A stretch of DNA of 64,000 bases, taken from NCBI RefSeq assembly GCF_021130785.1, contig NC_060213.1, positions 100,945,501-101,009,500 of the forward strand, read 5' to 3'. The DNA is from Homalodisca vitripennis. Lineage: Eukaryota; Arthropoda; Insecta; Hemiptera; Cicadellidae. How positions within the stretch are numbered: position 1 is the first letter of the stretch; each line of letters starts with the position of its first letter. Under the pieces are notes generated by a model. It made no database searches and was not told where the DNA came from. It saw only the letters and a list, made by a program, of their open reading frames with translations. Below, in pieces: positions 35,805-49,366 of this stretch. The position numbers and the translations under genes are program-made.

Positions 35805-35905
35805 TACAGTAAAATGAATGTCATATTTTACGGCGAAGTTAGGGCTAAGAAGCCCTCTCTAAGACAACCTGGGTACCAGCGGCTTAAAGGTGACTTACGA
35901 TTTAA
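35805..35905 (-). mobile_element. SINE fragment sharing the 5S-SINE body (D1)
   Basis: On the minus strand, TTTAAGCCGCTGGTACCC leads into CTTAGCCCTAACTTCGCCG and GTAAAATATGACATTC. The latter two parts match the body of the 5S-derived SINE (CTTAGCCCTGATCTCGCC, GTAAAATAACAC), but the head is different. Two SINE families sharing one body and tail are commonly mobilised by the same LINE. D2 copy near 63768-63866. Confidence 0.5.
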
Positions 35906-36050
35906 TAAAAATTGCCTGTCAGAATCATATTTCAATAATACATTTTAATGTTTAAATATTCGCTAAAGCTCAGCCAAATCTCATGGAGAGATGTGCACCA
36001 AACTCAGTTTTGCTCTTATAACAGTGAAGCTTCATGCAAAATTTCAAGTC

Positions 36051-39000
36051 TGTATTTGATTTAGTTTTTGAAATATCGTGAGGGCAGACATACAGATAGA
36101 CAGACAGACACAGGCTGCAGACGGATAGACAGAAATGAAATTCCTTCAGCCTCTCTAGTTATCGCTACAGCTAAGCCAACTAGACTTGAAACAAAACACC
36201 ATCCTTGAAGTTTTATTTGACAAATTTTGAGTTTGATAAAAATTATAAAAATTGTGGCTAACAGTTTTAAATTCATATAATAAACTAAGATATTTAACAA
36301 TCATTTCATTTATCATTAAGTTGATGCAGCCTGGTGGCAATTTTAACATGACTGATGACTTACAAGTTTCGGTTGTGAATCAACATGATGAATGATTGTG
36401 CATGACTTTATGAAATTCAGCCACAACGTAATGTTCAGTATTGATTACCAGGTTGTATTGCAAGAGTTAACTATTCAAGTATAACACTCCAGGAGACTAG
36501 TTTTCCAAGTACACAGTAACATTTACATACATTTGCTTCAACATATTGCTAATGTTTTACATTCTACGTTACCATTGTGCAGTTACGTTCGGCTCTCGCG
36601 TACTGCTTTTATTACCTGTAAATAACCTGAGTGTGCAGGTAGAATAAAACCACTCGTGCTTGGATATTATTAGTTTGAATAAATTTCTTATTAAAAACAC
36701 CAATGTGCGTATTGAATGTTCAGAGGTCAAAACTAAGAAATACGGATAATATGCTAGTATATGTATGTTTTCCATAATCTCGCACTCTAGCAAATCGTAA
36801 CTCATAAAATTGTCTTATAAACTAAACTACAATTGTATACTACTAATTGTTCAGAAAAAACACAGGGCAAAGTTTTCCGCAGGGAGCGTTGTATGGTTTA
36901 TATATTTATATGCAGTAAATAAATTATATACTTAATTATAAATAAAATATAAAAATTAGATTATCCTTGGGCAGTGGGTTTCAAAACTGAAACAATCATC
37001 CAAAAAATTATCTTCTACTCTGCAAATTAACATCACTCTTATTCTTTAACACCACTCATAAATTCGTTCTTTAATTAGATTATTTAGTTTTAAGCAATAC
37101 TTATCATCGAAATAAACTGAGCTAATTGACATAAGTTATGGTACAAACGGAGTTATGATGAGATTAATAGAAAAGTAAATCATAACTATATATCTTCGGC
37201 ATCGAAAGATTTGTACTGTAACGCCTTGGAATAGCACTTGCCTTAAGTGGAGATTTACCAATGAAAATCTTTTGTCTTCTTCATATTTATATTAATAAAC
37301 CTGAACAAAGATATTTCATACACGTTGGCAAATATATATGTATCCTGGTCAACGAATGATTTTAGAAGGAAAGTCAACGAACAGAAACTCTAACTATGAG
37401 TCAGAGGTATAACACATCTTCTAAAAGTCCTTAACTCTATGGGCGGGGAGGGATAAAGTGGTTTAAAGTTGCCTTGTTTTGGGTTTTCGCCTATATCTTA
37501 GAAGGAATTGATCCTACAGAATATTTACATGCATACAAAATAAAGCTTATATAATTTCCTCCACCTTTTGTCCTAATAGTCTATTTCCTATATGTTAACT
37601 ATATTAACATATAAACTATATCAAATTGGTAATTTTAGAAAAAGCTCTTAACGTGACACGTTTTGTTCCACACTTATATATTCAGTGCTTAGACTAGATT
37701 ACACAAAAAGTTTTCAAAAAGCAAGTTGTAGAGAATACAATTTACTACGACAAGAGCTTTTTTCTTTCTTATTTCAGTTGAATTTATCTTTACAGGGTTT
37801 AAAGAATTTTTACTGGTATGGGCGATTTCTGTAGGAACCAGCACTCAATAAAAACATTGTTTTCTGTACATTTTCAACTGAATGTATAATGAAAGTAATC
37901 AATCTTCAGTCATGATTCGAAGAAGGTAGGTGTTAATTGGGATTTTCTGGAGGGGGAAGAAGAAAGTAAAATGGAAATAAAAGAAGAAGTAAAAGGGAAA
38001 CTGTTAAATAAAATAGTTATTGTTGTAACCTGGTTTTCATTTCGATTAAAAATATTACATCAACGTCATAAATGTGTGTTTTTATAAAATCAGTGATGTT
38101 GTAATTGATGATAAAACAATATGGTTTCATTTTCTTTGCGATGTCTTAAAAATCATTAGGATAGAAAATATGTTAAATAGGACTGGGAAAGATGAGTTCA
38201 TACATTTAATGTTTTATTTGTTATAAAAGAGAGTGAAAGTTCGATAGTAAGGACACGTCCTGCGCATTATATAGGTTTGGAACCGGGTGGACACCAGCTC
38301 TGGCATGTTCTAGTTTCTCTTACTGTAGTTTTACATACATTTCTAGCTATATATTCGAGTAAAAATTATTTAAAAACAAAGGAAAGCAAAGGATTTTTTA
38401 AAAGTACATAAGCATCATTAAAAACAGCCAGTAGGCTTCAATTATTACTCGAGTACATTTGTGGGACAAAGGTATTGTTACTTTAACAAAAGCTCCTGTT
38501 ACATTAGAAATAATTAGTGAAAGAAACGTGATACTTGTGACGAAAGGCAAAATAAGTTTCCTAATATTTATAATATACTACATTAATATAATGAGATACG
38601 TCTCTAGAAAAATGTAAACAGCGTAATTATTTGCGTATAGGGACATACCACCCATGATACGTAAAGTAAACATTGTTCGTATTAAAAAGTATAATTTATA
38701 GGTTTATTTTGCAACGGTAAAACAACGTTATATTACTTTTTTAAAATAATGTATATGAAATTCGTACATGCGCAGCAAAAAGCATAGTAATTTTTGAATG
38801 TTATCAATAATAATGAAATTTCAATTTAGATATAAAATAAATACTTTGATTTTTCTTCAAATACACCACCTCATATTTCACATTTAAAAGCAATTTGAAC
38901 CCAGCTATGTCATCGTGATATGGCAATGATTCGATTGTTTACTAGCACATTGTTTCCCATAAAGACCAATTGAATTTATGCAATCGATTTAGGATTAGAT

Positions 39001-40574
39001 CAGTTTTTTAGTGTATTAAATTAATGGCCTTTTAAAATTAATTCCCTGAATTTAGAAATGTAAACTTTTTATAATTACTTCACGTGAAATCATGGGCATT
39101 AAGCATAGGATATTTATGCGATTTTGTAATCAGGCCCAAAGAAAATCGGCTTAGATGAAAAAGTGACATTTTTACACGATACACTTACAATATACTTGCC
39201 GGTTCAGGCAATGACATATTTTTATTTATTTAAAGAAATTATATTTTTAAAATGAAAATTGTTTTACCAAAGACGTATTTTTATAATATTTCTTCAGAAT
39301 ATCTTTGTAATCAGAGATGTACTCTCAAAGGTATATAAATTTAACATAAAACGTTAATTCTCAAGCCCAAAATCAATAGAACCATCCATCATGTTATGTT
39401 GAACATTGTTTATAGCTTAGTTACTACTCCGATCTTTGAAATGTTTGTCCTAAATCGAAATTTGGACTCACGAACAGTCTCCTAAAACACGTCAAAGTCA
39501 CGTTTGAGAGATCTCAACAGAAATTCTTTATTGGGAACAGGACGAGTTGCAATCTCACGATAACTTGGCAAGGGTAATAATGTATTTTGAAAGCAGGAGT
39601 GATTTGGTTGTTTTGCAAACGGGTGGAAAAACAAATTAATTTTGAAAGGAAAAATTGACGTCTTTTCGGGGTTTTCGATTGAAATTCGTGTATTACACAC
39701 GCGATTCTTTCCATAATAGGTTACCGAAATTATTTAATTTAATTAATTATAGACCAGGTTTAGCGACAAAAAATTCTGTTAAATTCTCTTAATATTTTAA
39801 GAAATTCTACAGTGAAATTATTTTGTATTATTGTATTAACTGAACATCAACTTAACTTATCTTCTAGTTTTTCTATTTATTAATAATTATTCTTTAAGTT
39901 ATATTTGAAAAAGGTTTATAGTATAATTAGTCTTTGCAATAATATCGTTTTCCCGTAATTTCTCTTTTAATTTCGGTCTAGAAACGTTGATGTAAAAATA
40001 GTAAAGTGCATTTTTTTTTACAATTTTGTTCTTTTTTTGTTTTTTAAAAGGATAAGAAATGGCTACTTGAAGCCTAAACGTCAATAGAATACCTTAAATA
40101 TCAATTTAGAAAAGTATTAAATTGTAAAAAAAAAATCAAAATCTTCACATTTTAGGATGTCAAACAAATTTATATTAGTTTATTTGTTAAAATTTTACTT
40201 CAGGTACGCATCCCCCACAATGACATTTATGAAGGATGTGGGGCTATGTTTAACACAGAAAGTATTATCTCTGATATTTTAGAGATTTCAGATTCGTTCC
40301 TGCTAAAAATCTTGCTACTAAGTCTTACCTCGCTCTAAGATGAGAAATAGTTTTGAGGAGATAACTTTAATCTATATATGTTTTATTATATTTGCACTAA
40401 TAGATACAGGATTGTTGAAATAACACTAGAATGTGCTATTTTTTATGTCTCAGTAAACAAATTATTAGGTAGTATTTAAAATATCTTTTCTCTTCAACCA
40501 AGAAAGGAATGAGATTATTGGTGTTAATTATTTTATACATTTGAATATTTTCTTACATTAACATAATTGTTCAT
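36051..40574. other. Spacer between D1 and C; no gene seen
   Basis: No counterpart lies in the window, though the first part may be the continuation of D1 beyond what D2 shows. It contains an AGAC-type short repeat at about 36087-36134. Frames on both strands (for example 36061-36300, 39482-39714) lack motifs and signals. No tRNA, SINE promoter or terminal repeat was recognised. Confidence 0.55.
36087..36134. repeat. AGAC/AGAT short tandem repeat
   Basis: Imperfect repeats of gaca, gata and gacag units over about 48 bp, interrupted by caggctgcag. Confidence 0.7.
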
Positions 40575-41099
40575 AAAAGTGGATAGGTGACTAATAGGGT
40601 TTTGAAATCAAGAGAAAATTTAAAGTTGTACTATATTATTTCTAAGCATTCTCACTATTAATAATTTAAAATCTTTTTTAAATACAGCAACAAGTTTTAA
40701 GGGAAAGTTATGAAAGCCTTAAAAGCTCATGATATCTAAAGGAGACTGAAAAAAGAGATTACGATATAAAAAAACCATGGTGGAATATTAAAATTCAACT
40801 TCAAAATCCAAATCTCTCAAACTCTTCATAATTAAATTAAAAGTAAAATTAGTGAGAGAATTGAAAAAACTCACATAAAACAACATAAAATTAAGAAATT
40901 ATTTTTCTTCTGATGTATAAAAAAGCATAGGAAAGTCGGTCGGAAGGAGTATTGGCTAGTTCCTGGGCTTAGTTCTCTAAATTTGACATCTGTGGGTTAT
41001 CGGTATAGTTTCTCAAACATTGCTGCATGCACGTTTTGAAGCCACATACGAAATAGGTTAACGTTTATTTTGAAATGACTCAGTTAAAACAGCCCAAGT

Positions 41100-41830
41100 T
41101 TTCAAGAAGAGATTCATACTTATTAGGCAATTATCACAGGATTTAAATTTTCCAATTTTGAATAAAATATTTAAAAAACCTTTTTCAGAAAGATTCATTG
41201 AATTGTTTAACAGGTAAAACTTCGTACCTATAAAGCAATTTAATTTTCGTACAAATGAATCAATAATTAACGTCATTACAAACTTAGTGGATATAATAAT
41301 GGAGTGTCTGGATGGTAAAGAGATGGTAAAACACATACTCTGGGTGTGTTTCTTGATCTCTCAAAGGCCTTTGATTGTGTTCATCATGCTATTTTACTGT
41401 ACAAGTTGGAAACATGTAGGGTCCATAGCGTATTACTTTGAGTGGGTGAGATCGTATCTTGTGACAGAGACGAGTTAGTGTGTTGAGCTTGCAAACTCTT
41501 GTCACGAATAGTCCACATTTATCAAGGTGTCCCCAAGGATCAGTTTAAGCCCAGTATTTTTTTTAGTTTGTATAAACGATCTTGAAGCATCGATTTATCG
41601 AAAAGAATAATCCAATATGTGGATGACAAGACTATCTGCTTCAAAGAAAAGATCAATAACAAAATTCGAAATTAGAAAATTTATTTAACTAAATTCGTGG
41701 CTTTAAATAATTTTATTAATAAAATCACATTTGAATTCATAACTAAAATTAAATTGTCAACTTGTCATTACGTTTGCGAATGCGTTGTATACGGTTTAAA
41801 ATCAATAAAAGTATGGTTATTAATTATTAT
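41100..41830 (+). pseudogene. Old LINE reverse transcriptase relic (block C)
   Basis: Homologue of 2641-3350. The motifs [10 protein letters not shown] (about 41350-41376), GVPQGS (near 41526) and YVDDKTICFK (near 41613) are visible in different frames. This copy keeps LYKLET, missing from A because of a short deletion after LLY, so C is nearer the original. Not functional. Confidence 0.83.
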
Positions 41831-43316
41831 GTAGAGTATTAAATTGAATTAAATTCTGGAGTACCGAAGCTTCTTGTCAAAATTAAAGACATATTAAAGC
41901 CACTATAATAACATTCTCATTATATTTTGAAAGCTTATATACATTTATGGAAGTTATACCTTATAACAAAAACACATTATTAGAACAGCCATCACTATAG
42001 ATTACACTATTGAATGCATTTCACTTGATCAATAAGAAGCTAAAAAAGCATCGATTTTATACATAAGTTTCCAGATAGGAATTTGATTTCATATACGAGT
42101 AGTTAGAATAGGGTTATCTATCCCCCCACTCACCCCTCTTGTACACACCCCTGATTTACAAAGAAGCTGTTAGCGTTTGTTCTTAGCAAACATCGGCGCA
42201 TCATTTTGTTAGCCTAATAACGGTTGTGTACTGATTCGGTCTCGCATGTTCTGATTGCGCTGCGGGCTTGTTTGATTTGGCGATTCAGTGCTAATGGAAA
42301 ATATCCAGGAGCCTTACTATGAATGTATAGAGAGCAATAAAATAATAGATCTATATTATAATAGTCATAACAAGACGTAGAAATTCATGACTGAAATACT
42401 TTTGAGTGCAATGTTTCATAAAAACATTGCAAATTTACTTTGTTATGTTTGTGTTTAAAACAACAATAACATTATCATGTGTTATTTACTTGGCTAAGGA
42501 CGTAGTTTTAATTTTATTGTACTTACTACTAATAACGAGTTATAATCGGACAAAAATACGCATCATCTTAATTTCGTTATATTTAATTTAAATTTAAAAC
42601 TTAAAAGAAGGAATATTATTGTTCACAACAATTATCACAAGGTAGGAGTAACGGATAGTTATTAAAAAATGTTTAGCATCACTCTGGCAGAAAAAAGAAA
42701 TTGTAACAGGCTACTTAGTGACGCCCAGCCTGATTCCTTTTTTAGATACGAACCAACTTTTCTTGTCTAATGAGAAATGTTTTGTTACATGCCAAATTTA
42801 AAGTATACAGATGAAAACTTTGTCTGCTATATTGTCACATGTGCAATCAACGTTTTTACCATTAATTTAGGTTTCACAGCAGTGTTAAAATAATAACAGT
42901 TCCAGTAAGCTACAAAAGGTACACAAGAAGGGGTTAAAATCAAATCTTTCCACCGCCCTTTAACATTGACTTTCTTAGATTGACATTTAAATGGCTTAGG
43001 TTCGTTCTCACGGGAGTACTTGAGCTTTTGAATGGCAGTTCATTGCTGCACTTTTTGGGGTGTGCATATTCATTTTTATTGACACAGGAAGTAGAGGGTG
43101 GATTTGAATCCTCGAAACGTAATGTTTTATTTCTTGTTACATATTACGAAGATAAATGTCCTGTATCCTATTATAATTTACTATGTGAAATCCGTTGTAC
43201 ACAGCCTCAAATAGCAAAGACCTAACAAGAATATATGTCTTCACAAAATTGTATATTTTGGTGGAAATGTCTACATTAGAAGAACCTATACTATGGGAAT
43301 CTAGAATTCTGGTCAA

Positions 43317-43384
43317 TAGCCTAGCTGTGCGTTTAGAGGCTCAGTTTATCCAAATTCGTTTCCAGGGATCCGGGTTCAAATCTT
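43317..43384 (+). repeat. tRNA-like SINE head (block C)
   Basis: Homologue of 4606-4672 with tagcctagctgt from 43317 and ggttcaaatct ending near 43384, both intact. Confidence 0.45.
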
Positions 43385-44809
43385 GGTCTGAGCACGATAT
43401 GCTAGAACGTTAACGTGATAAATAATCTGAGCCCAGCCATAAATTGTGGTAAAAAATTACAATATGAAAAATTTAGAGGTATAGAAGGGTGTCGAGGAAG
43501 AAAAATAAAGTAATTTAAAAACCTAAAACTGTTAAAAGTAGTTTAAAATTGACAATAAAACAATCCTCGATGGAAATTACTATAAAGTATCGCTCATTGT
43601 AAAATTATAAATATTTACTAATGACTATCAGTGTAATTTAATCAGTTTGATTTGAAAGATACTGTACGAAGCAGAAATGTTCTGTTTACAACAGAGGTGT
43701 ACAATGTACCTTGCAGACTTGCACACAGATCCCATTAGAGCTTCAATTGAGAAGTGTAGAGTGCTAAGTTCAACGGATACTCTTGTAATTATTACTGTAT
43801 AGAGTAATATAGACAAAGCCTTTTGTCAACTTTGAGGTAAAAGTTCAAAACTGGTATATGCATTTTCATAAAAATTAAGTATTCTGTTTACTCATAATTT
43901 AAGAAATTAATTATACTTAAAATCGCTGTAAATGTATTATAAAGGTTGTTTCAGAAATAAATCTTATCAGATGTTTAAGGGAATGTTTCTATGGTTATGG
44001 AGAACTAATTTATAACTTTAGTTTGATTTTTTTAGTATTTGTGATACTCTTTATATGTATGCATTTTTAGCACTGTTTAATTTAAAACCAGTACATATAC
44101 ATTAACATAGTTGTTTCATAATATCTATTTATAAAACACATAAAAATGAAACTTTTACATCTATTAAATTTCAGATGGTGTTCATTTAAAACGCTTGACT
44201 TAATATTGTGTATGGTTATTACTCAAAACACAACCATTTTACAAGACTAAAAATTTTAGAATCGTTAATTAGAAATCCAATGACACATCGTTTAAGTAAA
44301 CCGAAATAACCGAAATATTGCAGTACATGTATTAGTGAAGGTAGCACGCGTGCTCCGTCTTTGCTCGAGTAAATTTTAAAATCTCACAAAAGAATTAAAA
44401 TTGTATTGGTGATTAGACATTGTTAACTCTAAGTGTGGACTAGTGGCAGTATTCATATTGTAAAAGGAATAAGTCAGCTAGCTCTTTCATGCAATTGGTG
44501 TAGGCAATATGCACACAACAAAAATAGTATTTTTTCAATATACTTATGGGAATATATGTATGTATAAAAGTACAGACGAATTTGAATATTAAAATATGCA
44601 AACAATGTATTTCTACAAAAAACTGGAATACAAAGTGAGTGAATCTACTATAAAACTGTTTCATTATTCACGAGGCATCCACTAAAGGTGCGGCCATGCT
44701 GAAATCCTTTTGGATGTTCCACATATATTTCAATAACTTCGTCCAGTGAGCATGAGCAATTATACAATATTATTCTTATTTCATTGAAATAGTTTAATGA
44801 AATATTACG

Positions 44810-44811
<2 letters not shown>

Positions 44812-44863
<52 letters not shown>
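44812..44863. repeat. (TA)n and poly-T microsatellite (block C)
   Basis: The longest of the four homologous loci: about 18 TA units then about 17 T. Confidence 0.9.
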
Positions 44864-47262
44864 GGAATGAACAAGAGTATGTAGTCTGTAATACATTTAA
44901 GATCATTTGAGTTTTAATTTTACAGGAGTGTAAAATATGTAATAAATGTATGCTATTTATTAAACTTGATTTTCACATTTGTATAATAAAATAATAATAG
45001 AATTGTGAACTATGGTATTTTCTTTGTGGGAAAAACCATATTTTAAAAACCATATACTTACGGTACCTCGAAAAAAATACTTTTACTACACGTTGTGGAC
45101 CAATGACATGTGCATTATTCATTCTCAGCTGTACATAAAATTAATTTTGAAAGGAAAAAGAATGAGAAAAATGGCTGTTTGAGGTAATGCTGAGAACGCC
45201 TGTAATATTAAACTGCAATAAAGTATCTATAAAATGTGCAAAAAACCGGTTACAGATTTTGTAGGAGTTACACGTTTATCGTAAGAAATGGAGACTCAAA
45301 ATATCCTTAATTAGAGAGCCAAATATATAAAAATCATCACGCGTTTTCTAAAACATTTATTTTACTAATGGTTGTTTCTATGACGGGAAAAGACAACTAA
45401 CAGAATAGTTATTTTATTTTATATTTTATCATCTAGTCTTTCTATATTTAATAAAATTTTCAGCATATTTTTACTGCGGGACTACATACTAAGTATTGTT
45501 ACAGTGTATGAATTATTCATGCCTTCAAATAATTCAAGCAATTCGTAACTTTTTCCTCAACGTCTTGCAATTACTATTGTCTGTTTTACCCTAGACCTAA
45601 TAAAACCCCGCCCAAACATGAATATTACAACACTTACTAATTAGCTATACGTAGGTATTTTCTGTTAAATTTTGCTTCAGTTCTTTCTTCGGTTCATAAC
45701 ACCTACGTTACTTCCTGTTCGTAAGAGACACAGCACAATAAACTGTCGATAGGTAATTTGTACAGTACCTCACACAATGTACACAGCATTTCTTACAAAA
45801 TATATTTGATAATGTTCACCGTGACATTGTACAAAAATTTAAAAATTAAATTTGAATGTTTTAGAATGTAATATTTGTACATTGAAGGAGCGGGCATACT
45901 TATACTGCCCTGTTCTACCCGGCCCGTACGGCTTTCGACGAATGGATTGTTTGAAAATCAAAGTTTGACAGCCAGACACATAGCTAGGCTAATTCACACT
46001 AGTCTTTTTACTTTTTGCTATAGCTGAAAATGAATAGCAAAATGTTTAGAAGCTGTAAGGAAATACCCTCTTCATCAGCAGCAACAAATCTAAATCTCCA
46101 AAACCTGCGAGAGAAAGGAATCATAACCTTTGCGTAAATTTCAGAACTGTTCGAGGACCGAGCATAATCTCAGTCTTTAGCAGTTTTCTAAATACTGATG
46201 AAAGCTAGTTGAGTCTCGTTTAAACAAACCAATCGACCTGTGTAAATTTAATAATTTATAAATATGTAAAGCACTTTCACTAGCAAATTTTTCTTCAAAT
46301 CTCAAAATCCTTCGTTCAAATGTTCGTTATAAATATTTGGGTGACGAATTTCCATAGATTGGCTGTACCTGGATTGATCACTTCATATGAAAAGAGCTTC
46401 CAAAGACTTTTCAATAATTTTCAGATCAAAACATGAACAAATTTTCAAAGAATTTACAGGAGGGAAAATATTTTTGTAATTTAGGATAAAACTATTGACG
46501 ATATGTAAAAAGAAACATGAGTATTACAATTTAGTATTTTATTTTATGTATACACGAAACTAACCCATGGGTATTCATCGGTTCTTCGAGACTTTACTCG
46601 AGCGGCATTGAATGATTACTGTTCATAGATTTAGATGGAGGGAAAATATAGCTATTAAATTACTAGAGCTATCGTTATGTGAAATACATAAGAAAATAAA
46701 CTAGGATATAGTTAAATATTAAAATTAATTCAAAATAGTTGCCAGTCGCTTATTTGGTAGTATGCAGGATCTCAAATTTGTATTTTTTTTCTAAAGAAGC
46801 ATGAACTTTATCAGTTGAAAATTTCTGAGAACTCATTTGAAATATTAAAACAAACTTTTCTTCATCATTCAGACAATCAGGAAGAGCGGTATGGTACTCT
46901 TTCCTCTGCCTTTTCACATTGATCTCATGGATTCAGTATCTTCTTTTTCTCTCTTCTTCTTGATCTGCCTCCAATAAACCACTAAAAACTATTCATTCTG
47001 AGGAGGATAAAAAATAAATTTGCTTTGGAATAATGAAATAAACATTTTTGCATCACCCATAATATCTAAGCCAAAGAGAAATTTATAGACATGGCTAGGA
47101 TCTCTTTGGCTGCTCCGTGACAGCACAGAAGAGCCTTGGCTAGACCAACTGAACACCTAAGCATTTGTGTTGCATTTTAGATTTGGCAGGCGTTTTTACT
47201 TAGTGATTTATACACACCCGACTCTACTAGTCAGTGACTATATTTAACAATTACATTAAAAA

Positions 47263-47449
47263 AAGGACTCCAATAAAAATTAAATTTTACTTCTCTGAGG
47301 CTTCTCTTCTTCTTCTTCTTAAAAAAAAAAAAAAAAAAAAAAAATCCCCAAACCCACATAAGTGAAATCAAATTATGAAGGTCAGATGGTGATTTAATTG
47401 AAAACAAAAAGCCTCACACAAATAAGATTTTATTATTATCAGAGTGCTT
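47263..47449. mobile_element. MITE-like fold-back element (block C)
   Basis: Homologue of 8428-8607. The interior has gained a TTC-type run (47303-47320) and a 24-bp A run (47321-47344). Confidence 0.5.
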
Positions 47450-47881
47450 ATTATTCAAGTTAAGTAATAAAGTCCAATAAGAAAGAAGTTTTAAAAATGT
47501 AACAATTTAAATTCTTAGAAATCGTGTTATTTAAAGAGTGAGAACTATTAGAATTTATATTAGTTAGAAATGATGTAAATTGTTATTGTAAAATATATAA
47601 AACTGTATTAGTTCAGATGTGCTGTAACTGTTTATTAGTAGCCCGTAGCAGTGATAAAAGTAACACGGTTACAGTTTAGCAAACAACAGTTCTATTATGG
47701 ATAGAGATTTGAGTACATTGAATATACTCAAATTAATATTTAGGCTAAGTTCCAGAAATAATTTATGTGTATTACCTGTCCACAGTTAAAATGTTTAACA
47801 ATAGGCAACTTTTCTGATTCCTTTTGAATATCGTTGTTAACATTCAACTATTATTTTAAATTAATTTATTGGCATTTTATG

Positions 47882-49366
47882 TAAATAAATAAATAAAAAT
47901 GCCTTTATTGCAAGCGTTTTTCAGTATAACAACTGCTTTACAGAACAATTCTTGTCATATCTTACACTATTTACAATACTCGGAAATAAAAATAAAAACT
48001 AAAACCTATCGACTAAAGAAAACATCCAAACAAGACAAATAAATTACTGTACAATCATTTTCCTTAATTTAATTTTAAAAACAGTAACAGAAGTCAGTTT
48101 AAGGTTCTGGGGGAGGTCATTGTATAACTTTGGGCCAAAGTAAGAAAAGCTCCTCCTCCCAAACTCATGCTTGACTCTGGGAAAGTAAAGCAGGTCACCA
48201 TGGCGTACACTGCGTTGAGAGACCTCCTCCCGAAATTGGAGCTTCTCGATCAGGTACCGCGGCTCATCCAGCGCAAGCACCTTGTGGATCATGCCACATG
48301 TCAGGATCCTGCATACATTTTCCATGGGGGACAAACTGACAGCATCTCGGAAGGGTGACACATGATCAAAGCGTCTCAAATTGAAAATGAATCGAACTGC
48401 AGAGTTTTGTAGTCTTTGAATCCGATCTGTGTCTCCCCTAGAGATACTGTTGCCGTATGCAGGATAGCAGTAATAAAATACAGATAGAACAAGAGAACTC
48501 ATAAGCCGGAGGTTAGCGGATTCTCTTCTAAATCTGTACAGACCCCTCAGCCTACCAAGGGCACGCTGGATAGCATGAGTGACATGATCAGAAAAGGTGA
48601 GCTCACTGTCAAGCACAACTCCGAGAGTCTTGACTGACTCAGAGACAGACAGGCTCTCCCCACTGAGCCTTACTCTCACTCCTCTCTGACCAAGGGCCTG
48701 CACCAGATTGTGTGGGGCAAGATGAAGGACAATGCACTTACCTATATGGAGTTTAAGGCCATTGTTAACCGACCAAGTGTTGATGTTCACTAGGTCGGAA
48801 TTTATTTTCTTAATAGCCTTATCAATGGAGCCAGGCTAGTGTGACAAGCGCAACTGACAATCATCTGCGTACAGGTGAGCTGCACAGCTTTGAACACAAC
48901 TGGGGAAGTCAGACGTTTATAAGTTGAACAATATAGGTCCAAGACAACTTCCTTGAGGAACACCTCGCCTTTTGACAAGTGAAGTTGACGTCCCACTTCC
49001 CATCTTTGTAACCTGACTTCTGTCTCCTAGGTAAGATTTTACCCACTCGATTGAATTTTTGTCAAAGCCATAAAAATGCATCTTAGCGAACAAAAGTTCA
49101 TGGTTAAGGGAATCAAATGCTTGTGAGTAATCCAGTATCACTAGTGAACTACACATCCCTTTATCTTTCGCATCAATTAAGTCACTGAACAAACTTACCA
49201 GGGCAGTGCATGTGCTATGATTTTTTCTAAATCCAGATTGTGTTTTTGGCAATATGTTTACTTCGTTCATATACTGTGCTATTTGACGTGTTACTATCTT
49301 TTCCATAATCTTTGATATTGCTGGTAAAATTAAGATGGGTCTCAGTTGTTGGACACTTGAAAATGA
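47882..49366 (-). pseudogene. 5'-truncated LINE (family 2), most complete copy
   Basis: Minus strand. It starts inside the reverse transcriptase at QQLRPILILPAISKIMEK (near 49345-49300). Then follow QSGFRKNHST, VILDYSQAFDSLNH, RRGVPQGSCLGPILFNL, a TAA stop at 48917-48919, HLYADDCQLRLSH (YADD at 48860-48871) and a TAG stop at 48836-48838. The frame 48790-48044 then gives thumb and C-terminal regions ending KLRKMIVQ. The two stops make it inactive although the catalytic aspartates remain. The 3' end carries an ATTT-unit tail. The endonuclease domain is missing. The B/D1 junction near 26970 is the empty site. Clade within the Jockey/CR1 group was not resolved. Confidence 0.9.

Larger units (their letters stand above)
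26972..36050 (+). repeat. Block D1: first copy of the D unit
   Basis: Starts where B ends (atgagaaaatgaaatac, matching 49368 of D2) and stays collinear with D2 until the window ends at D2 position 64000, which corresponds to about 36045 here. Homology probably continues past 36050 but cannot be tested. Divergence from D2 is patchy: a few percent in most places, almost none in 30530-31090 and 32577-32760. D2 has three large insertions absent here; D1 has a microsatellite-rich patch (33955-34201) unlike D2. Confidence 0.92.
41831..47262. other. Block C without a credible gene
   Basis: Collinear with A 3350-8427. It contains the SINE-like head and the TA/T microsatellite annotated separately. 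Short frames such as 42980-43225, 43195-43413 and 44440-44664 match those in A but have no family resemblance. Confidence 0.55.
40575..49366 (+). repeat. Block C: fourth copy of the A unit
   Basis: Starts at aaaagtggataggtgacta, matching 2113 of A, and runs collinear to the family 2 LINE and its 5' end, after which D2 begins. Divergence from A is about 2-3 percent by eye. C keeps the 225-bp segment (41885-42108), the approximately 120-bp segment near 46850 and the 34 bp of LINE sequence that A and A' lack, so C shows the ancestral layout. Spacing from the B start (20591) to the equivalent site in C (about 40737) gives a tandem unit of about 20.1 kb. Confidence 0.93.
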
